From a virus, in IMG/VR virus record IMGVR_UViG_3300049718_000055, positions 1-64,000 of that record: DNA of 64,000 nucleotides. The stretch is one strand, 5' to 3'. A model generated the notes under the pieces. It did no database searches. It was not told the origin of the DNA and was given only the letters and a program-made list of their open reading frames with translations. Positions 6,981 to 14,855 of the stretch are shown piece by piece (the first letter of the stretch is position 1; the number at the start of each line of letters is the position of its first letter). The position numbers and the translations under genes were made by a program.

Positions 6981-7105
6981 TTCCCCAGTGAAACTTGGAG
7001 CCGGTAGGACTCTCGCAACTGCACGTTATGACTGCCGTACACATTGCGGGGATAAACCCGATCCTATCACCCCTAAAGGCACCGGCAAACTCAATCTTAC
7101 TCCCA

Positions 7106-7462
7106 TCAGGTTTGGAGCCGTTCTGGGAAGCCGCGATAGGCTTTGCGTAGAAGCTGCTCCACTGCCCGGATTACCACCTCGAAAATCTTTTCCAGCCCCT
7201 TGGGAGCCTCTACAAGCCTGAGCGGGGTCCAATCCCATAGGCGAAGGTCCATCAAGGCGCTCAGACCGGCCATCCAGCGCCCCACGGGTGCCCACAGCGC
7301 CTTGGCTGCCTCCTTTGCCTGCGGAAGCATGATGAACAGGCCAGCCGCGATCAGGAGGGCGGTAAAGAGCCAACCGAGCAGGTCGGGAGAGTTGAGCAGG
7401 CCGTGACTCACCGTGACTTGCGGGGCGGTCGGCTGTAGGCTGGTTAGGGCGTAGTCGGTCAT
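7106..7462 (-). CDS. Membrane protein, holin-like position
   Basis: 118 residues with one transmembrane helix, LLGWLFTALLIAAGLFIML at residues 29-47, and an amphipathic C-terminal half. GAGGGAAAAGCA precedes the ATG at 7462. Its place just ahead of the cell-wall hydrolase suggests a lysis role (inference). Confidence 0.6.
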   Translation of the reverse strand: MTDYALTSLQPTAPQVTVSHGLLNSPDLLGWLFTALLIAAGLFIMLPQAKEAAKALWAPVGRWMAGLSALMDLRLWDWTPLRLVEAPKGLEKIFEVVIRAVEQLLRKAYRGFPERLQT

Positions 7463-7551
7463 TGCTTTTCCCTCTGCCAACCAACGTAGGCTAACGACAG
7501 CAAAATAATCGCCGCCGCCGCAAGAATGATTCCAAGGAATATGTAAATCAT
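7459..7551 (-). CDS. 30-residue single-span membrane peptide
   Basis: MIYIFLGIILAAAAIILLSL then a short basic tail. AGGAGGAACCA precedes the ATG and the stop overlaps the next start (ATGA). Confidence 0.6.
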   Translation of the reverse strand: MIYIFLGIILAAAAIILLSLAYVGWQREKQ

Positions 7552-7627
7552 TGGTTCCTCCTGATGGGTTTGCACTCCAGGCTGCGGCCTTTCACCGCCA
7601 GCGGGCCTCTCCCTGAAGTGAATTGCA

Positions 7628-7704
7628 CGGGAAGCAACGGATTTGAACCGTCTCGGCCACAGCAGCGTTCGCGTTCTCTGCAAATTCCGTGAAACGCGCT
7701 TCCC
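7628..7704 (-). other. tRNA-like element with intact acceptor and T arms
   Basis: GGGAAGC (7704-7698) pairs perfectly with GCTTCCC (7635-7629), and GACGG-TTCAAAT-CCGTT is a normal T arm with TTCAAAT loop. A D-side hairpin GCGTTT/GAACGC has a 15-base loop. No 5-bp/7-nt anticodon arm can be drawn and no CCA is encoded. Either a degenerate tRNA or a tRNA-like RNA. The whole gap 7552-7889 holds no coding frame; it also contains a CCCCGGC/GCCGGGG hairpin near 7727-7760. Confidence 0.4.
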
Positions 7705-7889
7705 GCGCAAACTTGTTAAAGGTCCCCGGCGGAGACCTTGCGAGTCAAGCCGGGGAGTTCTGCGCGGAAGAGCGTTCCCACTCCCGCCCTGATTGTGTTC
7801 CGTGGAAGCGTAATACAACCAGTCCGCGCATCTTGTTGGGGCAGCCGGGCCTTCTCCGGCCTCACGTTTCCTCTGTTACCGCCCCAAAG

Positions 7890-8066
7890 TTAGAAAATCT
7901 TTCCTTCGATCTTGATCGCCTTCGCCGCCGCTATAAGCTGCTTCGCATCCGGGTCCAGCGTCTTGATGAACGCCGTCGCCGCATCTGCCGTGTTCGTCCA
8001 TGCCACGATGAGCGTCTTGACGAGCGCCAGCAGACCGGGGGCGGGTTGGGATGAGGTGTCCGGCAT
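7890..8066 (-). CDS. 58-residue hypothetical protein
   Basis: MPDTSSQPAPGLLALVKTLI, Ala-rich and helical, ending AAAKAIKIEGKIF. The start overlaps the stop of the lipoprotein gene (TAATG). Confidence 0.55.
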   Translation of the reverse strand: MPDTSSQPAPGLLALVKTLIVAWTNTADAATAFIKTLDPDAKQLIAAAKAIKIEGKIF

Positions 8067-8683
8067 TAGAGTCCTGCCGCTTGCATCTGCGCGTAACCCA
8101 CGTTGACTCGCGCCGTTGCCTCGTCCTGGTCGATGCCGTAGTGCTCGGCCACGAGTCGGGCGGTCTGCGCGTCATCCCGGTAGGGCTTAATCATCAAGAG
8201 CGTCACTGCGGTAGTCGAAGCTGCAATCGTCACGCCCTTGACTCCCTTGATGAGGCTCACCATGATATTCACGATGCTGGAAACGCCGTTGAGAACAGCC
8301 AGCGCCAATGCTTGACTCTTGGGATTGACAATCTTCGCAGCCGCCAGGAGCGCAGAGTTTACGTTCTGCTGCAACGCTACCAGTTGAGCGGCCAGCGTGG
8401 AGGCGAAAGTTGTCGTTGGATTCTTCAGGTAGTCTTGCGCCTGAGAGACGGCCAAGTTCGAGGCCGCGTCAAAGCCAACCGTAACAGCGGCGAAGATCGG
8501 AGCGGCAGCTGGGTCAAGCAATGCGGCTGTCGAGTCCACGGTTGCTACAGCAGCCTGTAAAGACGGAACCCAGTTAACAATGTCCTGCGCCACGGTGACG
8601 CCGTTGCAGCCCGACAAGAACGGTGTCGCGCACATGACGGCCCAAAGCGTAACGACGGTAAACAATGCGGTGATTCGTTTCAT
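8066..8683 (-). CDS. Putative phage lipoprotein
   Basis: 205 residues. Signal peptide KRITALFTVVTLWAVMCATP then the lipobox LSGC, so Cys about 23 would be acylated and the protein anchored to membrane. The mature part is Ala-rich and helical with a hydrophobic stretch near 115-150. GAGGAGCAATAC precedes the ATG at 8683. Possible roles: superinfection exclusion or spanin-like; not decidable here. Confidence 0.7.
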   Translation of the reverse strand: MKRITALFTVVTLWAVMCATPFLSGCNGVTVAQDIVNWVPSLQAAVATVDSTAALLDPAAAPIFAAVTVGFDAASNLAVSQAQDYLKNPTTTFASTLAAQLVALQQNVNSALLAAAKIVNPKSQALALAVLNGVSSIVNIMVSLIKGVKGVTIAASTTAVTLLMIKPYRDDAQTARLVAEHYGIDQDEATARVNVGYAQMQAAGL

Positions 8684-8711
8684 GTATTGCTCCTCTCGGG
8701 TTGTGGTGCGG

Positions 8712-8933
8712 TTACTTGTTGACTGCGGCGATAGCAGCATCATTCGCCTGCACGGTTGCCACTTGGACCTGCGTCTCGGTGGAGTGCGTGTTGAAGTCTT
8801 TGGCAAGAAAGCCAAAAGCCGCAAGGCCGACAGCGATTCCATACCCCCACCAGCTTTTGCTTCCCTGGTAAGTGCTGAGAGCCTGAAAGATAGCCAAGGC
8901 ACATCCTACTGCGGTTGTTTTCCAATTGTTCAC
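8712..8933 (-). CDS. Small membrane protein, holin candidate
   Basis: 73 residues with two hydrophobic stretches (TTAVGCALAIFQALS and YGIAVGLAAFGFLA) and a polar C-terminus, a usual holin-like layout. Start is GTG at 8933 after AAAGGAGAAATC. Confidence 0.6.
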   Translation of the reverse strand: MNNWKTTAVGCALAIFQALSTYQGSKSWWGYGIAVGLAAFGFLAKDFNTHSTETQVQVATVQANDAAIAAVNK

Positions 8934-9151
8934 GATTTCTCCTTTGCGCGGCGCTCGGCCGTACCTTTCTCTGCCCCGTTCGCAATGGCCGTAGCCGTAA
9001 GAGGCAACGCTTGTGCGTAGCGCAAAGCAGAAACAGCCAAGTCGTTAAGCGACCAGCCGCCCTTCTTTGCCTTTGATGCAAGTGCCTCTTTCAGCTTTGG
9101 GTCAACCAATGGGTTGATGCGAACTTGGATGTACTGCCATTTCGTAGCCAT
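8930..9151 (-). CDS. Small RHH-like protein with leaderless start
   Basis: 73 residues starting MATKWQYIQVRINPLVDPKL, where an initial beta strand followed by two helices fits an Arc/CopG-like ribbon-helix-helix regulator. The ATG at 9151 has no ribosome-binding site; it lies exactly 6 bases after a -10 box, so translation is probably leaderless. A dyad over the -10 box could be its own operator (inference). Confidence 0.6.
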   Translation of the reverse strand: MATKWQYIQVRINPLVDPKLKEALASKAKKGGWSLNDLAVSALRYAQALPLTATAIANGAEKGTAERRAKEKS

Positions 9152-9186
9152 GAGTGCATTATGCACCCACGCTGCGAGCCTGTCAA
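9149..9186 (-). promoter_or_regulatory. Sigma70 promoter with dyad over the -10 box
   Basis: TTGACA (9186-9181), 17-base spacer, CATAAT (9163-9158), six bases, ATG (9151). The sequence GTGCATAATGCAC across the -10 box is a dyad and a candidate operator. Confidence 0.8.
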
Positions 9187-9190
9187 GCCC

Positions 9191-9325
9191 CTATTCCTCA
9201 GGCTCGTCCGGGTCCGGCTGCTCCTCGGCTGATGCTTCGGTTACGGGGACTTCATTTGCGCACGGCTGAGATGGCTTTGGTTTCGTGTGAGTAGGGTCTG
9301 TCGGATCGTCGTTTGGGTCTGGCAT
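9191..9325 (-). CDS. Pro/Asp/Glu-rich 44-residue protein
   Basis: MPDPNDDPTDPTHTKPKPSQ with an acidic, proline-rich, disordered composition. AAAGGAGATTCTA precedes the ATG, which overlaps the upstream stop (TAATG). Confidence 0.55.
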   Translation of the reverse strand: MPDPNDDPTDPTHTKPKPSQPCANEVPVTEASAEEQPDPDEPEE

Positions 9326-9774
9326 TAGAATCTCCTTTCAACTGCTGATGGTATTCCTGCGTCTTGCTGGTTGTGGGCGTTCTGTGTCTCGCTGGTTGGA
9401 TATTGCTTATTTGGCTGTTGCTGCGGGAAAACTCTAGTTCTGTGAATCTCATGAATCTCTTGTGCTACAGCTTTCATGTCAACAATGAAGGTGTAGGCGC
9501 TTGTTCCAACGTACCATAACGCTCCGGCGAGAAGTGGAGCAACAATCGCGGCTACGGAGATTTTCTGCGGACGTGTCCAGTGCCGTTGCTTGTCGTTCTC
9601 AAGGTATGCAAGAACTTGATGGACGAATCCGTTTTCGGGATGCTCAGGCGTTCCGTTGAGAATCTTGTCTATCTTCTCGAATTTGGTTTCGATGTCCACG
9701 AGTTTGCACCCCACCTTACCAGGATTGGTTACTTCAGGGCAAACGTCTATCGAGCACGGCGGCATGTCATCCAT
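9325..9774 (-). CDS. Single-span membrane protein
   Basis: 149 residues. Helical N-terminal half with Cys residues, then ISVAAIVAPLLAGALWYVG as a transmembrane helix, and a Gln/Asn-rich tail. GAGGGAAGATA precedes the ATG. Located in the lysis-type cluster. Confidence 0.6.
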   Translation of the reverse strand: MDDMPPCSIDVCPEVTNPGKVGCKLVDIETKFEKIDKILNGTPEHPENGFVHQVLAYLENDKQRHWTRPQKISVAAIVAPLLAGALWYVGTSAYTFIVDMKAVAQEIHEIHRTRVFPQQQPNKQYPTSETQNAHNQQDAGIPSAVERRF

Positions 9775-9850
9775 TATCTTCCCTCGCTCTCCGACATCCG
9801 GTCCGGTCCGATTTGCACGGCGCGATTACTGCACTTGCTGACCGTTTAAT

Positions 9851-10087
9851 TCATACTTCTTTGATCTTGTCTTTCTCTGCCTGCCCACCAGCAATGAAGT
9901 TCGCCGATGCGGTGATCTTTAACAGGGCATTCAACAGTTCCGTGTGACCACCGTCTACCTTGGTTTCAATCGAGTCTGCTTTTTTGTCGATCTTCTTAAG
10001 CCGCTGGTAGTTGTAGTATCCGACACTGAAGGCTGCCAGTGTGGGGGCTACAGATACAATCAAGGCCACTTCTATCGCGTCTGTCAT
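9851..10087 (-). CDS. Small membrane protein with coiled-coil tail
   Basis: 78 residues: ALIVSVAPTLAAFSVGYYNY is a membrane anchor, followed by a heptad-like helix (KKIDKKADSIETKV). GGAGGGCCG precedes the ATG. Confidence 0.6.
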   Translation of the reverse strand: MTDAIEVALIVSVAPTLAAFSVGYYNYQRLKKIDKKADSIETKVDGGHTELLNALLKITASANFIAGGQAEKDKIKEV

Positions 10088-10236
10088 CGGCCCTCCTTCG
10101 GGAATCTGTCCCTGATCGGCTTTCCAATCTCCGCATAGAGCCTTTCCAGCGCCTCGTCCTCTTCCTCTTCCGTCAGCTTGGGAATGCGGCGCGGCGCGGT
10201 TGTCTTCTTCTTCTCCGGCTTGGGTTCCTCTGGCAT
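10084..10236 (-). CDS. 50-residue charged protein
   Basis: MPEEPKPEKKKTTAPRRIPK then an acidic helix. GGGGGATGGTGAG precedes the ATG; stop overlaps the next start (ATGA). Confidence 0.55.
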   Translation of the reverse strand: MPEEPKPEKKKTTAPRRIPKLTEEEEDEALERLYAEIGKPIRDRFPKEGR

Positions 10237-10276
10237 CTCACCATCCCCCGTTCCTCGTGACCTGCACCGCTAATTC

Positions 10277-13030
10277 TTACTGCCCATAACACTGCACGTT
10301 GACATAATCGCCTGAACCCCACGGTGTTGCGACTGCCGATGAGTTGAAGTTGGTAATAGACACTGTTGTGCTGTTCGTCGCAGAAGCGCGGCACATGAAC
10401 ACACTCGTACTGAAGGTTGACATGTCTTGGCAGGTGCAGCCCCAATAGTGCGCAGCGGGAGGAAGTGTCAGGGTTCCGGTCGATGCCGTTCCGCCCGTGC
10501 CGACATTCACAGTGAAAAACCCTGTCCCGTTGGCATTAGTCATAAAAGGAGACGCACCAAATCCAGATGCGATTGTGGGGTTTGTCTGAGAAATGAGAAC
10601 TCCGGCAGGGCCGTTGATCTTCCCGGAGTAAGCTCCCGTAACCTCAAACTTCTCCGCATTCGTTGCAGGGTTCGTCGGCGTGATCGTCAAGCCAACAGAG
10701 TTCGCCGTACTGGTCGAGAAATTGATTCCCGCCTGCGAAGTGTTCCCGCTGCCGTTCGTCTGGATGGGAATTGTGCAGGTCGAACCAATCGCACACGTCT
10801 GTCCGTTAACTGCTGTTGATGCTCCAGAGTACAGCGCCTGTTGTCCATTGATTACTTGGCGTGGCTGAATCGGTGCGGCTGCCCCTAGTGCCGTAGTGCT
10901 CACATAGGGATGAATTGCGCTGCCTGGAGTGAACTGGGCACCATAAAGGTCAAGGCATTGCGTACCGGCCACTGAGCCAGCACCAATGGCCATTCCTACT
11001 TGAAATTGGGATGTGCCTGTTGTTTCTAGCGCAGTGGAATAAAGGCGCGTATAGCCGTTCGGACCTGTTCCCGCAGCGGGAACGGTGTATAAGCCAGCAT
11101 GGTTAATATTATCGCTGATTGCGAATGTGGCAGATGCACCCCCGGCATTGCACGATTTTGCGTAGATTGCCGTTGTATATGTTCCGCTACCCGGCGGTGG
11201 AGATATATTCTGCCGATATTCTGAGTAGCCTGTTGTGATTGAGAAAGTTACCTGCACGGCGCTTGTTCCGCCAATTGGATCTGAGATTCCAGTTACCGTA
11301 ACAGGTGCGCTGTCTCCAGAGCCATTCACTATGTACCATCCGGTAGTTAAGCCATCACTCCCGGTCGCCAGATTTCCTGTCACGCCTCCCCCGCTCAAAC
11401 CGTCCTTTGTAGCCCAAACACCCACAAACTCAGCATCGGTCTGCTGCGCGGGAGTGTAATCCAGATAATGCGAAGCGGGAAGGCTGCGCAGATCAAGAGG
11501 CACCCCACCAATAACAACTGCAAAGTATGAGTTATGAAACTCGCAAACACCCGTAGGGCAAACTAAATCAGGAACCAATAGGGTGCCATAAGTTGACGAA
11601 ACCGACTTAAATTCGACTTGACTTGACCCCGAACCGATTGTGATAAACGGCCCCGTAGGCGTAATTGGCTGATCATAGTTAGCTACATCATCGACAGACG
11701 CATTCCCTACATTATTCAGATTAAAACATCCAGCCGTTGCATATTCACAGAGCGAGTCGTGGATATGAACGTTACCCGCACTCCCGGAGTTTTGATTCAA
11801 CTCGAAAAGATAATGGGCAGAATATGCGCCGACCCCGTAAAGTCCTCTTGCAAAGAGAGCCATGTCTGCTATATCTATCACATTAATGGAGCCATCAAGT
11901 TGAATGCCAGGAACAGAGTTGCCACCTGCAACACGTCCAATAATATGATTCATTGTCATTTCTTGCATCCCGCCCGAGCCCACAATCCATGATTTCGCTG
12001 GATTGTTCTGGCTGAAAAGTATGTCAGTCATTTCAAAATCGACAACATAGGCACTGCTCCCAAAGTTAAATATATGTCCGCTGTTGGTTGCAGATGTCTC
12101 AGCCAGTTTAAGCCCCGATACACTAATAAATACACCACCTGTTGCAGTTGAGGGCATCGTAAACATATCGCCAGACGCGCATTGCAGCGTAGCCGCAAAA
12201 ATACCAGTATCACTAAGTCCGGATATATTCTGCCGCTGCCTGCTGTTAGCGGGACCAACAAGCATCATCGCGCCGAATGTATCGTTTACGAAAGGCTGCA
12301 AACCACATACATTGTAGACTCCAGGAGGGACAGAAATTTGCTCCCCGGTATTGATTGCCGCCTGAAACGCTGCCGTGCTCGACGCCACGCCAGTAGAGTC
12401 CACTGTTCCAAAAGCTGCGGGGTTCACTTGATTAGGAAGTACCGTAGTCCCGTCTTGCACTGGACCAGTAAACGTCGCGCCGGTCAGAGCCGCACCGCCC
12501 AAGTTCGCCAGCGCGCCCGCTGCCGTTGTCGCCGTGCAAGTCAACGTCCCAGAAACATTCTGGAGCAAAGTACAGTTTGATGTGATCCCCGCGCCAGAGA
12601 AGATATTCGTCCACGCCCCCGCTGCTGTAGTTGCGAACGTGCCACCTTGCGAAATCGGAACAGGGATTGAGATATAGCCCTGAGAAGCCGGCCCTGGAAC
12701 TACCCACGTGTAGGTCGTACCCAACTGCGGAACCGCGTTGACCACATAAAGATTTGGAGATGTAAGCGCCGCAGCATAGACAGTAAAATTACCGTTCGCG
12801 TCGGTTTGCGTCGGGTTCGGCGCCGGCAACGTCAAGCCATAGTCGTAGAAGATCGACGCCACTGGAGTGCAGGGCAACCCGCTCGACCCGGCCGCGGAAC
12901 AGATGTACACCTGAGCCCCGGCTACTGGCTGACCGTACTGTGAAATCACTTGGCCTGAAATGGGGGCAGCTTGGGACCACCCCAAAGGGCACAGGACTGC
13001 GGCGAGAGAGACGAGCCATAGACGCTTCAT
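10277..13030 (-). CDS. Beta-helix fibre or adhesin-like protein with signal peptide
   Basis: 917 residues. MKRLWLVSLAAVLCPLGWSQ looks like a Sec signal peptide, unusual for a phage structural protein. Residues about 22-120 resemble a carboxypeptidase-regulatory-like domain (ISGQVISQYGQPVAGAQVYI). From about 210 to 480 (AFGTVDSTGVASSTAAFQAA then PPGVYNV) it reads as a pectate-lyase-type right-handed beta helix, and the C-terminal 250 residues are Thr/Ser/Gly-rich beta structure like tail-fibre tips. It may be a tail fibre or depolymerase, or be exported. ATG at 13030 follows GGGGGGT. Confidence 0.7.
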   Translation of the reverse strand: MKRLWLVSLAAVLCPLGWSQAAPISGQVISQYGQPVAGAQVYICSAAGSSGLPCTPVASIFYDYGLTLPAPNPTQTDANGNFTVYAAALTSPNLYVVNAVPQLGTTYTWVVPGPASQGYISIPVPISQGGTFATTAAGAWTNIFSGAGITSNCTLLQNVSGTLTCTATTAAGALANLGGAALTGATFTGPVQDGTTVLPNQVNPAAFGTVDSTGVASSTAAFQAAINTGEQISVPPGVYNVCGLQPFVNDTFGAMMLVGPANSRQRQNISGLSDTGIFAATLQCASGDMFTMPSTATGGVFISVSGLKLAETSATNSGHIFNFGSSAYVVDFEMTDILFSQNNPAKSWIVGSGGMQEMTMNHIIGRVAGGNSVPGIQLDGSINVIDIADMALFARGLYGVGAYSAHYLFELNQNSGSAGNVHIHDSLCEYATAGCFNLNNVGNASVDDVANYDQPITPTGPFITIGSGSSQVEFKSVSSTYGTLLVPDLVCPTGVCEFHNSYFAVVIGGVPLDLRSLPASHYLDYTPAQQTDAEFVGVWATKDGLSGGGVTGNLATGSDGLTTGWYIVNGSGDSAPVTVTGISDPIGGTSAVQVTFSITTGYSEYRQNISPPPGSGTYTTAIYAKSCNAGGASATFAISDNINHAGLYTVPAAGTGPNGYTRLYSTALETTGTSQFQVGMAIGAGSVAGTQCLDLYGAQFTPGSAIHPYVSTTALGAAAPIQPRQVINGQQALYSGASTAVNGQTCAIGSTCTIPIQTNGSGNTSQAGINFSTSTANSVGLTITPTNPATNAEKFEVTGAYSGKINGPAGVLISQTNPTIASGFGASPFMTNANGTGFFTVNVGTGGTASTGTLTLPPAAHYWGCTCQDMSTFSTSVFMCRASATNSTTVSITNFNSSAVATPWGSGDYVNVQCYGQ

Positions 13031-13075
13031 ACCCCCCATCTTAGAGGAGGTCAAGTCCAACTTTCCACAGAAAAA

Positions 13076-13486
13076 TCAGCAAGTGTCGAGAGGATCTATG
13101 AACGTGCTCATTTTGCGGCTTCCCTGAAGGCTGTTGCACCATGGACACAGTGCGCGATTCTGAGGTTTCATTTTTCCTGTTTTAGGGTCAAGGACTTCAA
13201 TGCGATCATCCTGCTTGCCTCCACTCCTAGAGACCTCGTGCCCAAATTGAGACTCCGCCTTTGGGAGTCTGCCGCCGCGGGTCTTGCATTGCGGAGAAAT
13301 CTGGAGGCCGCACCTTCCACCCTGCCGGTCCAGCATGACAAATTTCCTCCGCTGATACTCGTCGGAGCCCTTCTTGGAGGTCAACTGACACACTTCTCTA
13401 CCGTCCGGGTAGCGGAATACCCCGTCATCGTCGAGGTACTTGCGTTTCTGCTTTTGCTGCGACGGCTTGGGGAAGGCGGGGATCAT
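13076..13486 (-). CDS. HNH-type endonuclease-like protein
   Basis: 136 residues. Residues 60-136 contain GRCGLQISPQCK, FGHEVSRSGG with a His at the HNH position, and NRALCPWCNSLQG with Asn and a CxxC knuckle, consistent with a divergent HNH nuclease with one zinc site. GGAGGAGTCCGC precedes the ATG at 13486. It sits in the replication cluster rather than near a terminase. Confidence 0.65.
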   Translation of the reverse strand: MIPAFPKPSQQKQKRKYLDDDGVFRYPDGREVCQLTSKKGSDEYQRRKFVMLDRQGGRCGLQISPQCKTRGGRLPKAESQFGHEVSRSGGKQDDRIEVLDPKTGKMKPQNRALCPWCNSLQGSRKMSTFIDPLDTC

Positions 13487-13899
13487 GCGGACTCCTCCGA
13501 TTCCAAATTTTGGAGTGGCTTCGGCTGGAACACAACCTGTTTCCATTCCTCCATCATCTTCTCTGCGGACTCTTGGCCGTATATTTCTCCAAAGGCTTCC
13601 CTTACGTCTGCGATGATTCTTCGCTCTCCCCATCCCGCCGATAGAGCATCGCTGCTAAACTGCCGAAGGCACGGAGAAACCGGCATCTTCCTCTCGTCTG
13701 CCAACTTCTGCAATCTATCGAAGATAAATGTCAGCGGCAGCCCGTAGGTATCTCGGAAGAAAAACGTCTTCGAGAAATAGATCATTCCTCTTGCCATCAA
13801 GAGGAAATCATTGATCCGCGCAAAGACAGTACCAAGGAATACCCCTACCGCAGTACCATCCTTATTCTCTTCGATTACAAAACCCGGTTCTTGATACAT
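13483..13899 (-). CDS. Phage protein of unknown function
   Basis: 138 residues with a helical C-terminal half (RIIADVREAFGEIYGQESAE). The C-terminus LQNLESEESA is encoded by one copy of the dispersed palindrome. GGAGGGATGAA precedes the ATG; the stop overlaps the HNH start. Confidence 0.55.
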   Translation of the reverse strand: MYQEPGFVIEENKDGTAVGVFLGTVFARINDFLLMARGMIYFSKTFFFRDTYGLPLTFIFDRLQKLADERKMPVSPCLRQFSSDALSAGWGERRIIADVREAFGEIYGQESAEKMMEEWKQVVFQPKPLQNLESEESA

Positions 13900-13900
13900 T

Positions 13901-14083
13901 TCATCCCTCCAATCCTGGATTCCGGCATGGCTTCGACTCGATCCGCTCGTACAGAACCGCATCGATCTCCCACACCTTCATAAAATAAGGAACTTCCTGC
14001 CGGGAATCGCTTACCCCAACAAAGAACCTTCGCCCATTCTTGAACGCCTCGACTCTAAGTTCTGTACCAATTCCTAAAATCAT
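13901..14083 (-). CDS. 60-residue hypothetical protein
   Basis: MILGIGTELRVEAFKNGRRF suggests a small beta domain. The start overlaps the stop of the upstream gene (ATGA). No family recognised. Confidence 0.55.
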   Translation of the reverse strand: MILGIGTELRVEAFKNGRRFFVGVSDSRQEVPYFMKVWEIDAVLYERIESKPCRNPGLEG

Positions 14084-14853
14084 TGCTCCGAACTCCCGTT
14101 TTGCAGATTCTCCAATGCCGCCCTGAAGTCTGCTACGATCTCGTCCAGACCCGTGTATGCCTTCTCCAATACCTCGTCAGAACTCAGGCCGCTATTACTC
14201 AGTTCTTTGATTGCCGCTATGCGGTCGATGGCCTTGGAAATCGTACCGACAAGGGACACGCCCTCTTTTCTTTCGGCCACCATCAACTCAAGAGTCTTTG
14301 CCTCATTCCCCTCGCAGCCAAGTTCCTTGGAGATTTCCTGAAGGCCAGAGTCTATCGACTTCTTCTGGCTCTTCGTCATCTTGATGCTGATACAGACCAC
14401 CCGCTCCCGGCCGTCAGATGCTTTGGCGTGACCGTCAAGCTCCGTGTCCACTAAGGCTTGGAAAGTATCAGTCGAGTCCGTTGCCGCTCGGCGTAACCAG
14501 TATTCCGTAAGCCGCTTCGATTCGGGAAGGTTCATCAGTGCCTCAGCGTTCGTTAATTTCTGAGCACAAAACAATTTTTCATCCACGTTCGGAAACGCCT
14601 CAGCTATTCGGAGAACATTAAACCAGGTAGCGGTCTTAACCCCGGACGCCTCTTGCGCCTCTTTCTCGTTCGCGTAGCCAAGGATTCCGAAGAGGTTGTC
14701 TCTCTTCAGAGCCGCGGCGTGGTATCCGATTCTGAGGCTGTTAGTCGATACCAGCGGCCCCGACTGTTGAATTGCTTTCCAATGGTCACGAGCTTCCTTC
14801 TTCCGAAACTCTGCATCTTCGCTGACTGGATTCAATACGCTTACTGTTGCCAT
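14080..14853 (-). CDS. Replication-region phage protein, unknown
   Basis: 257 residues, largely helical, with NLFGILGYANEKEAQEASGV and LTNAEALMNLPESKRLTEYW in the N-terminal half and RERVVCISIKMTKSQKKSID in the second half. It recalls an unassigned family that sits next to helicases in phages. AAAGGAATGTGACC precedes the ATG at 14853. Directly follows dnaB. Confidence 0.55.
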   Translation of the reverse strand: MATVSVLNPVSEDAEFRKKEARDHWKAIQQSGPLVSTNSLRIGYHAAALKRDNLFGILGYANEKEAQEASGVKTATWFNVLRIAEAFPNVDEKLFCAQKLTNAEALMNLPESKRLTEYWLRRAATDSTDTFQALVDTELDGHAKASDGRERVVCISIKMTKSQKKSIDSGLQEISKELGCEGNEAKTLELMVAERKEGVSLVGTISKAIDRIAAIKELSNSGLSSDEVLEKAYTGLDEIVADFRAALENLQNGSSEQ

Positions 14854-14855
14854 GG

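Noticed and set aside
6985-7060. tRNA-Met-like gene in the terminator-flanking gap
   Set aside because: A linker-like AAACTTGG, an acceptor-like CGGCTCC and CATAA resembling an anticodon loop are present, but no 5' acceptor partner, D arm or proper T arm can be drawn. At most a decayed remnant.
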